DNA of 5,121 nucleotides, from positions 386 to 5,506 of the forward strand of contig CABJEP010000027.1 of assembly GCA_902364645.1 (NCBI GenBank). The letters run 5' to 3'. The position numbers were made by a program, and so were the translations under genes. The notes beneath the pieces were generated by a model. That model was given only the letters and a program-made list of their open reading frames with translations. It did not search any database and was not told where the DNA came from. This DNA comes from Coriobacteriaceae bacterium (GTDB lineage: Bacteria > Actinomycetota > Coriobacteriia > Coriobacteriales > Coriobacteriaceae). Of this stretch, positions 1-5,121 are shown one piece after another; positions within the stretch are counted from its first letter, which is position 1; every line of letters begins with the position of its first letter.

Positions 1-154
1 CGGGGCCTCCCGCCTCGTCGAGCGGGCCGGCTCCCTCCGAGACGTTTCCCAGGGAGTCGCGCTCGGTCTCCGCGACGTCGCCCGCGGTGAGCACGTCGCG
101 GCGCCGCGCCCCGACCACCTCGAGCATCCCGCCGCCCTCGCTCGGGCCGGCCAC
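1..154 (-). CDS. Unrecognised gene, N-terminal fragment, running off the left edge
   Basis: From GTG at 154 the frame is open to the window edge, giving 51 residues that begin (M)AGPSEGGGMLEVVGARRRDV. Third codon positions are G or C in all but a few codons, and a GGAGG site sits 7 nt upstream, so I think it is a real gene coupled to VirB4 with a 2-nt gap. All three frames are open here because of the GC content, so openness alone is not evidence. The visible part is hydrophilic, rich in Gly, Glu and Asp, with no membrane helix, signal peptide or motif I know. In related elements the gene after VirB4 often encodes a cell-wall hydrolase (CD1108-type, NlpC/P60 or CHAP domain) with a low-complexity N-terminus. 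That is possible here but not shown. An alternative start is the ATG at 125-127. Confidence 0.55.
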   Translation of the reverse strand, partial: MAGPSEGGGMLEVVGARRRDVLTAGDVAETERDSLGNVSEGAGPLDEAGGP

Positions 155-156
155 TC

Positions 157-2634
157 CTATTCCTCCGCCTCTCGCGCCGCCCGGCGCATCTCGCGCTCGG
201 CGACCTCTGCGGGCTTGGTGTTCCACAGGTCGTAGAGCGGGCCTTTCGGGAAGTCGTCGGTGATGGGCACGCGGATCCCGGCGCTGATGAGCAGCCCCTC
301 GCCGGGCTTGACGGCGTCGCCGATGTAGCCGCGCTCCGTGGCGGAGAGCTGGAGCATCTCCGCCCATGCGTCGAGGTCGGCGGTGGACTGCTTGTGCAGC
401 AGGAAGAACTCGGAGTTGAGCACCATGTCGCGGGCCTCGGCGTTGGCCAGCATGTGGCTCGTGTTCTGGCTGATGCCGGTGCAGATGAGGCCGAACTTGC
501 GCCCCTCGCGCCACAAGCGGGCGAAGTACTCGACCACCGTCGGGTGCGCGAAGAGGCTCTGCACCTCGTCGATGTAGAGCCAGGTGTAGTTGGGGCGCGG
601 CGGCGTTACCATCACGCGGTTGCGCACCATCTCGAGCGCCGTGATCATGCCGAACACGCGCATGTTCTGGCCGAGGCCGTGCATGTCGATGTTGGTGATG
701 CGGTTGTCGAGCGCCACGTTGCTCTGGCCGTTGAAGAAGGAGAACGCGCCCTTCACGTAGCGCTCGTAGCGCAGCGCGATGTCGGCGGCCTCGGGCTCGG
801 GCTGAGCGAGCAGCGCCGCGTGGAAGTCGCCGAGCGTGGGCAGGCGGCCGTCCCTCGCGCACTCCCGGTACGCCTCGCCGACGCAGCGGGCGATGATCGA
901 GCGGTCGCGCTCAGGCAGGCCCTCGCGGCCCTCGGCCATGAGCGCGCTCGAGAGCGCGAGCACCGCGTCGGTCTTGTACGCGAGCTTGGCGGCGTCGGCG
1001 CGGTCCGCGACGTCGGCGGTGTCGAGGGGGTTGAGCACCGCCGAGCATCCCGGGGCGAGCTCGACGTTCGCGCCGCCGAGCGCGCCGACGAGGTTGCCGT
1101 ACTCGCCGGCCGGGTCGAAGATCACGACCTCGTCCTCGGGGTGCGCGAGAACGGTGTTGGTTATCTCGCGCTTCACCGAGAAGCTCTTGCCCGAGCCGGG
1201 CTTGCCGCACACGAAGCCCATGGGGCTCGCCAGGCGCTTGCGGTCGCACAGCACCAGGTTCCCGCTCTCCTTGGACTGCCCGTAGTAGCCGCCGCCCGCC
1301 TCGTCGAGGCTCTGGCTGGCGAAGGGCATCTGCATAGCCACCTGGCCCGTGGTGAGGTAGCGGCTCACGGTGACGTGGTTGTCTCCGAGCGGGAGCACCG
1401 AGTTGAGAGCCTGGCGCTGCCGGAAGTGGAGCGGCTCGAGGCCGATCGTGCAGCCCTGCGCGACGCTCGTCACCTGCTGGACGCGGCGGTCGAGCTCCTC
1501 GAGGCTGTCGGCCCAGGTGTAGACGAGGCCCGTGTAGACGAACAGGCGCTCGGACTTGTTGCGCAGGAAGTCGAGCAGCTCCTCGGCCTCCTCCTTCGAG
1601 AAGCGCAGCTCGGGCGGCAGGATCTGGTAGTCGTAGCCCTTCTTCACGGCGCTCATCTGCTCGTCGATGATCTCCTTGTCCATCCAGTCGATCTGGCGCT
1701 TCACGAGCGCGAGCGCCTCGCTCTGCGCGATGGGCTGCACGTGCAGCGTCACGTTGAGCGGCAGCGGCAGGTCGATGATGGAGGCGAGGTAGGTCTCCTC
1801 GATGACCGACCCGAAGCTGCGCACCGCGAGCACCGCGCCGTAGCGCTCGTCGCTGCAAAAGCAGTCGGACCTGCCCTCGGGCTTGAAGTCGAGCGTGGAG
1901 GGCATGACGAAGTCCTTCGTGCGCGCGCCCGACGTCGGGGACAATTTGTCCCAGGAGAACTCGAAGCGCGACCCCGGGCGCAGCTGCCCCTGAAGGAGCT
2001 CGAGCCTCTCGGCGCCGTCGAGGGCGCGCGACGAGCAGCGTATGCGCGCGAGGGTCTGCTCCACGTCGCCCCGGATGCGCGCGAGCTTGGGCACCGCGGC
2101 GTCGACGTCGTCGGCGCCCACGGCGTAGGTCAGGTAGCGGTGGCGCACGAGGTTCGAGACGCCCTCGCGCATCTTGTCGTTGAGGATCCGGTTGTACTCT
2201 TCGGCGAGCCCGGCGGTGGCGCGCTCCCCGGGCTCGAAGAAGACCTTGCGGCCGACCTCGTCGGCGGGGATGGGCGCGTTCACTACCTGGAGCTGCACGT
2301 GGGAGTCCGCCGGGAAGTAGTTGAACAGCGAGCTCATCACGGTGAAGGCCGTCTCGCGCGCCTCCTTGCGCGCGGACTGGTAGCTGATGTCGGAGAACTC
2401 GACCGTCTGGCTGAACACCCCGGGCATCACCTGGGCGATCCCGTCCCTGTACATGGCGTCGTAGCCGACGTAGGCGGCCATCTCGCGCGAGCGGTCGCGC
2501 TCCCGGCGGCGCCTCTGCCGCTCGGCCTCCGCGCCCTTCGAGGCGTCCCTGCGCCCGCCCGTGCCGCCGAGGAGCAGCCCGAGGGTGCTCGGGCGCTTCG
2601 GCCTATTCTCCTTGTTGGTTCTTGCTCGGCTCAT
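157..2634 (-). CDS. virB4: VirB4-type conjugal transfer ATPase
   Basis: This 825-residue cytoplasmic ATPase is expected to power assembly of, and transport through, the conjugation channel at the membrane. The first 55 residues are rich in Arg and Lys. A family-typical N-terminal block follows, with DGIAQVMPGVFSQTVEFSDI (64-83). The C-terminal ATPase half has Walker A GKPGSGKS (477-484), the segment IFDPAGEY (505-512), Walker B WLYIDE (685-690, with D689 E690) and the GISQN segment (720-724). Length and motif order match the CD1110-type VirB4 family of Tn1549-like elements, usually about 800 residues. All nucleotide-binding motifs are intact, and there is no frameshift. The ATG at 2634 has a good ribosome binding site and overlaps the PrgI gene by 32 nt. 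The stop TAG at 157-159 is only 2 nt from the next start. The gene has essentially no TTA, CTA or TCA codons. The symbol is a family label. Confidence 0.97.
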   Translation of the reverse strand: MSRARTNKENRPKRPSTLGLLLGGTGGRRDASKGAEAERQRRRRERDRSREMAAYVGYDAMYRDGIAQVMPGVFSQTVEFSDISYQSARKEARETAFTVMSSLFNYFPADSHVQLQVVNAPIPADEVGRKVFFEPGERATAGLAEEYNRILNDKMREGVSNLVRHRYLTYAVGADDVDAAVPKLARIRGDVEQTLARIRCSSRALDGAERLELLQGQLRPGSRFEFSWDKLSPTSGARTKDFVMPSTLDFKPEGRSDCFCSDERYGAVLAVRSFGSVIEETYLASIIDLPLPLNVTLHVQPIAQSEALALVKRQIDWMDKEIIDEQMSAVKKGYDYQILPPELRFSKEEAEELLDFLRNKSERLFVYTGLVYTWADSLEELDRRVQQVTSVAQGCTIGLEPLHFRQRQALNSVLPLGDNHVTVSRYLTTGQVAMQMPFASQSLDEAGGGYYGQSKESGNLVLCDRKRLASPMGFVCGKPGSGKSFSVKREITNTVLAHPEDEVVIFDPAGEYGNLVGALGGANVELAPGCSAVLNPLDTADVADRADAAKLAYKTDAVLALSSALMAEGREGLPERDRSIIARCVGEAYRECARDGRLPTLGDFHAALLAQPEPEAADIALRYERYVKGAFSFFNGQSNVALDNRITNIDMHGLGQNMRVFGMITALEMVRNRVMVTPPRPNYTWLYIDEVQSLFAHPTVVEYFARLWREGRKFGLICTGISQNTSHMLANAEARDMVLNSEFFLLHKQSTADLDAWAEMLQLSATERGYIGDAVKPGEGLLISAGIRVPITDDFPKGPLYDLWNTKPAEVAEREMRRAAREAEE
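162..166 (-). promoter_or_regulatory. Ribosome binding site of the GTG-started downstream gene
   Basis: The minus strand reads GGAGG within the last codons of the VirB4 gene, 7 nt before a GTG at 152-154. The spacing favours this GTG over the in-frame ATG at 125-127, which has no comparably placed site. Confidence 0.6.
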
Positions 2635-3028
2635 AGAGCTCGGCTCCTTTCTTCCTGGCCCTGCGCCTCGCGCGCCGCCCCGGGCGGCCCGGGCGCGGCG
2701 AGCCCTCGGGGAGGCTCGCGGCGAGGCAGGGCTCGTACGCGAGCAGCTGCGGGGAGAGCACGTGGGCCGCCAAAAGCGGCAGCAGCTCCTCGGCGCGCAT
2801 GCCGAAGGGCCGCCAGAACCCGGCGAGCCAGAACGGCATGCTGCAGAGCATGATCGGGAAGGCCGCGTCCGCGACGTCTGCGTGCAGGCCCAGGTGGACG
2901 AAGGCAGCCGCCCCGACCGCGCTGCCGAAGCCGAGCGACACGCATGCGAGCGTGCGCAGGCTCATCTTCCCGACGATCTTCTCCTCGTACTCTCCGATGT
3001 CCTTCTGCACCGGTATCCGGAGCGCCAT
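2603..3028 (-). CDS. PrgI-family conjugation membrane protein
   Basis: This 141-residue protein begins with a polar region containing IPVQKDIGEYEEKIVGKMSL (residues 5-24), the hallmark N-terminus of the PrgI family in Gram-positive conjugative elements. Two membrane helices follow, at about 26-47 and 53-73, the second followed by FWRPFGMRAEE. The tail is strongly basic, with Arg/Lys clustered at 114-128. PrgI proteins are small inner-channel components encoded directly before VirB4 and are compared with VirB3; they are expected to sit in the cytoplasmic membrane and help recruit VirB4. That pairing is seen here: the last 32 nt of this gene overlap the start of the VirB4 gene in another frame. 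The gene lies 12 nt after the Maff2-like gene and looks complete. The stop is TAG at 2603-2605. Confidence 0.9.
   Translation of the reverse strand: MALRIPVQKDIGEYEEKIVGKMSLRTLACVSLGFGSAVGAAAFVHLGLHADVADAAFPIMLCSMPFWLAGFWRPFGMRAEELLPLLAAHVLSPQLLAYEPCLAASLPEGSPRPGRPGRRARRRARKKGAELYEPSKNQQGE
2644..2650 (-). promoter_or_regulatory. Ribosome binding site of the VirB4 gene, inside the PrgI gene
   Basis: The minus strand reads AAAGGAG, 9 nt before the ATG at 2634. It lies within the coding sequence for the basic tail of the PrgI-family protein. It decides the VirB4 start and confirms that the 32-nt overlap between the two genes is real. Confidence 0.8.
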
Positions 3029-3036
3029 CCGCGACG

Positions 3037-3042
3037 CCCCCT
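3037..3042 (-). promoter_or_regulatory. Ribosome binding site of the PrgI-family gene
   Basis: The minus strand reads AGGGGG, 8 nt before the ATG at 3028. It overlaps the TAG stop of the preceding gene, so ribosomes finishing the Maff2-like gene end on the next binding site. This suggests translational coupling. Confidence 0.6.
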
Positions 3043-3256
3043 ATGCCGGCAGCCAGGACGTGTCCAGCTGCCCGAAGTAGACCGACGCGGCGATGATGAT
3101 CGCGCCGCCGGCGATGGTGGATATGGCGGTCGCGATCTGCGGGCCGCCCTGCTGCTCCCTGATGGCCAGGCCGAGCGAGACCGCTCCCCACACGACCAGG
3201 AAGCCGCCGAGGAAGGTCACGCAGCCCGACACGAGCTTGATGACGTTTGCGAGCAT
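3041..3256 (-). CDS. Maff2-family small membrane protein of the conjugation module
   Basis: This 71-residue protein has two hydrophobic segments, about residues 10-32 and 43-62. They are separated by a short polar turn containing REQQGGPQ (33-40). The features VVWGAVSLGL in helix 1 and STIAGGAIIIAAS in helix 2, the size, and the place just after the coupling-protein gene fit the Maff2 family found in Tn1549/CTn-like elements. Members are thought to be small membrane components of the transfer machinery, sometimes compared with VirB2-like subunits, but their biochemical role is not settled. A strong ribosome binding site supports the ATG at 3256. The stop TAG at 3041-3043 lies 12 nt before the PrgI-family start. 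Without an alignment the family name rests on length, topology, motif pattern and position. The alternative is an unrelated two-helix membrane peptide. Confidence 0.8.
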   Translation of the reverse strand: MLANVIKLVSGCVTFLGGFLVVWGAVSLGLAIREQQGGPQIATAISTIAGGAIIIAASVYFGQLDTSWLPA

Positions 3257-3261
3257 GCTGC

Positions 3262-3269
3262 TCTCCTTT
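3262..3269 (-). promoter_or_regulatory. Ribosome binding site of the Maff2-like gene
   Basis: The minus strand reads AAAGGAGA here, with 6 nt between GGAG and the ATG at 3256. This is a near-ideal Shine-Dalgarno and fixes the start of the 71-residue gene. I could not find a convincing -35/-10 pair on the minus strand in this 84-nt gap, so the gene is probably transcribed from upstream. Confidence 0.8.
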
Positions 3270-3298
3270 GCATTCGGTTGACGATGTTCCTTGCTGCT

Positions 3299-3319
3299 CC
3301 TCCCCCGCGGCGGGGGAGG
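3299..3319 (-). other. GC-rich hairpin between the coupling-protein and Maff2-like genes
   Basis: A perfect 9-bp inverted repeat with a 3-nt loop (arms 3299-3307 and 3311-3319, arm sequence cctcccccg) sits 21 nt after the coupling-protein stop and 42 nt before the next start codon. No run of T follows the stem on either strand, so it does not look like a standard intrinsic terminator. As an RNA structure inside an operon it could protect or mark a processing point between messages, or reduce read-through. That role is inference; the repeat itself is seen directly. Confidence 0.6.
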
Positions 3320-3340
3320 CCCGCGCCCTCCGCGGCCCCG

Positions 3341-5121
3341 TCACGAGGCGCCGTCCTTCCGCCTGCGGTACTCCGCGAAGTCGAACGGGCCGCGGCGCGC
3401 GGCCTCCTCGAGCAGGCGCGAGCGCGGGTGGCGCTCGAGCCGGTACTTCCGGTCCATGAGCGGCATGCACCCGTTCACGAGCACGAGCGCGTCCTCGCGC
3501 GGCATGCGCGCCACCTCGGCGGGCTGTATGAGGTCGCGCTCGGAGATGCCGCGGTTCACGGTGCGGGTCCAGCCGGCGCCACGCGAGTCGCTCTGCGTCT
3601 CGCTCGCCACCGTCTGCTTGCCGGCCATCTTGCTGATCTCCTCGTTGGTCTCGTTCGCCTTGCCGCCCAGGTAGAGCAGCGTGTCGCAGGCGTTCACGAT
3701 GGTCTCGGCGTTGTTGTCGCCGTAGGTCTCCTTCAGCTGCGAGAGCGACTGGGCGATCATCGAGACGGCGATGTTCCTGCTGCGGGTGACGGCGATGGTC
3801 CGCTCGAAGTCGGGTATGCGCCCGATGTTGGCGAACTCGTCGAAGACGAAGTGCACCGTCGTGGGCAGCGAGCCGCCGTGCGCCTCGAGCGCCTCGGCGC
3901 AGAGCGCGCTCACGGCTGTGTCCATGAGCAGGGCGAACAGGAAGTCGAAGGTCGAGTCGGTGTCGCTCATGGACGCGAAGAGCGCGATCTTGGCACCCTC
4001 GTCGCCCATGTGGGCGAGGTCGAGCTCGTCTTTGGAGGTGAGGTCGCGCACGGCCCGGATGGACAGCGGCTTCAGGCGGACGTTGCAGCTCGAGAGCATC
4101 GACTTCATGGTGTCGCCGGCGGCCACGCGGAACTCGCGGTAGCTCGCGAGCGCGAAGTCGTCGGGCGGCGCCGGCTCGCGGACCTTGGCCCACTCCCACG
4201 CGCCGTCCTCCTCGGAAAAGCCGCGCAGCGAGCCGCCCTCCGCCGAGGCGCCGCCGCGCCTCACGTAGCGCTCGCCGGTCTCCAGCTCGCGGAACACCAT
4301 GTCGAGCGGGCTCATGTAGCCCGGGTCGTCGCGTGCGTCGGCGAGCGAGAGCAGCGTGAGCAGCCCGTCGAGGTTTCGGTCGGCGGGCTCGCAGTGCATG
4401 ACGAGGTAGGCCGTGAGCGCGGTGTAGACCAGCCGCTCGGCCTTCTCCCAGTAGGGGTCGCCCTTGTGGTCGGCCTCGCCCTCGGTGTTGGCGACGATGC
4501 CGCGGGCGAAGCGGATGACGCCCGCCTCGTCGCGTATGTAGGCTATGGGGTTGAAGCGCATGGAGCGCGAGAAGTCGATGGTGTCGAACGCGCGGATCTC
4601 GTAGCCGAGCTCCGCCAGCGCGCCGCCCATCTCGCGGATGAGCGTGCCCTTCGGGTCGGTCACGAAGAAGCTGGCGTTGGCCTGCAGGAGGTTCGGCTTG
4701 ACGTAGTAGCGCGTCTTGCCGGTGCCGGGTCCTCCCACCACGAGCACGTTGTCATTGGTGTCGGTGGAGAGGTCGAACCTGCGGCTCACGAGGCGGATGC
4801 GCGCGTTGTCGGTGAGGATGATGTTGTTGTCGGGGTCCTTGGCGTCGCCGAAGGGCGCGATGTCTTTAGGCGTGGCCCACCTGGAGCTCCCGTGCTCCTC
4901 GCCGTCGCGCCGGGCCCCCTTGGACCCCAGGGAGCGCGCCCAGGCGAGAAGCGCCGCGCACGCGCAGGCGGTCCCCGCGCACAGGGGAAGCGCCTCCGTT
5001 GAGAATACGCGTCCCGCGCGGAGCGCCGCCGGGATCGCCGCCATGGCGGCCTCCGGGTCGAGGATCGGGTTCGCGCCCGACGCCGCGAGGGCCGCGGCCG
5101 CGAAGTCTCCCGCGGCGAACG
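3341..5121 (-). CDS. virD4: VirD4/TraG-type coupling protein (T4CP), partial at its N-terminus
   Basis: This is the membrane-anchored ATPase that links the relaxase-DNA complex to the mating channel of a conjugative element. Residues are numbered from the Met codon at 5044. A hydrophobic helix lies at about 18-37. The Walker A motif GGPGTGKT is at 104-111, Walker B (VHFVFDEF, with D402 E403) at 397-404, and the conserved AQSLSQL segment at 431-437. The stretch YGDNNAETIVNACDTLLYLG (441-460) and the following KANETNEEI match the C-terminal part of the CD1115-type VirD4 family of Tn1549-like elements. The frame stays open for 25 more codons above that Met to the window edge, with no stop and a plausible extracytoplasmic loop (GDFAAAALAASGANPILDP). 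I therefore think the real start and the first membrane helix lie beyond 5121. The stop is TGA at 3341-3343. Both ATPase motifs are intact, so it looks functional. The symbol is a family label, not an orthology claim. Confidence 0.96.
   Translation of the reverse strand, partial: FAAGDFAAAALAASGANPILDPEAAMAAIPAALRAGRVFSTEALPLCAGTACACAALLAWARSLGSKGARRDGEEHGSSRWATPKDIAPFGDAKDPDNNIILTDNARIRLVSRRFDLSTDTNDNVLVVGGPGTGKTRYYVKPNLLQANASFFVTDPKGTLIREMGGALAELGYEIRAFDTIDFSRSMRFNPIAYIRDEAGVIRFARGIVANTEGEADHKGDPYWEKAERLVYTALTAYLVMHCEPADRNLDGLLTLLSLADARDDPGYMSPLDMVFRELETGERYVRRGGASAEGGSLRGFSEEDGAWEWAKVREPAPPDDFALASYREFRVAAGDTMKSMLSSCNVRLKPLSIRAVRDLTSKDELDLAHMGDEGAKIALFASMSDTDSTFDFLFALLMDTAVSALCAEALEAHGGSLPTTVHFVFDEFANIGRIPDFERTIAVTRSRNIAVSMIAQSLSQLKETYGDNNAETIVNACDTLLYLGGKANETNEEISKMAGKQTVASETQSDSRGAGWTRTVNRGISERDLIQPAEVARMPREDALVLVNGCMPLMDRKYRLERHPRSRLLEEAARRGPFDFAEYRRRKDGAS

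Noticed and set aside
1938..1952. 15-nt palindrome gggacaatttgtccc inside the VirB4 gene, AT-rich in a GC-rich setting
   Set aside because: It has perfect 7-nt arms around one base, but one such palindrome is not surprising in 5 kb. It encodes ordinary VirB4 residues (W-D-K-L-S), and I see no second copy or neighbouring promoter element.
2672..2696. Overlapping GC-only inverted repeats in the basic tail of the PrgI gene
   Set aside because: They result from GC-rich Arg, Gly and Pro codons. The arms overlap one another and leave almost no loop, so no single convincing structure stands out.
394..2853. Plus-strand open frame of 819 codons
   Set aside because: It is the in-register antisense of the VirB4 gene. 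The product is a low-complexity run of Arg, Ala, Val, Leu and His with no known motif, whereas the minus strand encodes clear ATPase motifs.
3278..3283. TTGACG on the plus strand, resembling a -35 box
   Set aside because: No -10-like sequence is found at suitable distance; the next bases are the GC-rich hairpin, and it would point antisense into the coupling-protein gene.
2631..4199. Minus-strand open frame of 522 codons crossing three genes
   Set aside because: It runs in another frame through the coupling-protein, Maff2-like and PrgI genes, has Arg/Ala-rich shadow composition, and conflicts with well-supported genes and ribosome binding sites.
2561..5002. Plus-strand open frame of 813 codons
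   Set aside because: It is the antisense of the coupling-protein, Maff2-like and PrgI genes together. It ignores gene boundaries and has no recognisable domain.

Overview
The window is a piece of a high-GC bacterial chromosome or mobile element. All of its genes lie on the minus strand and read from position 5121 down to 1. They form one compact conjugation (type IV secretion) operon of the kind carried by Tn1549/CTn-like integrative and conjugative elements. The very high GC, with third codon positions almost all G or C, combined with this Gram-positive transfer-gene family suggests a high-GC gut actinobacterium such as a member of Eggerthellaceae/Coriobacteriia. The taxon is an inference from composition and gene family, not from a marker gene.

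Layout in transcription order: (1) a VirD4-type coupling ATPase (T4CP), whose reading frame is still open at the right edge, so its true start lies outside the window; (2) an 84-nt gap holding a strong GC-rich hairpin and then a good Shine-Dalgarno; (3) a 71-residue two-helix membrane protein of Maff2 type; (4) after 12 nt, a PrgI-family membrane protein; (5) overlapping it by 32 nt, a large VirB4-type ATPase; (6) 2 nt after the VirB4 stop, a GTG-started gene that runs off the left edge after 51 codons and is not recognised.

How the genes fit together: the T4CP should bring the relaxase-bound DNA strand to the channel. VirB4 should energise channel assembly or transport at the inner face of the membrane. 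PrgI and the Maff2-like protein are the small membrane partners that usually travel with these ATPases. Relaxase, peptidoglycan hydrolase, integrase and attachment sites are not in view. There is no intergenic stretch over 300 bases, and I see no tRNA, rRNA, CRISPR array, insertion sequence or attachment site.

The main unusual point is that no VirB6/TrbL-like polytopic membrane gene lies between the Maff2-like and PrgI genes, where related elements usually have one. Otherwise this looks like an ordinary, intact transfer module rather than an undescribed system.
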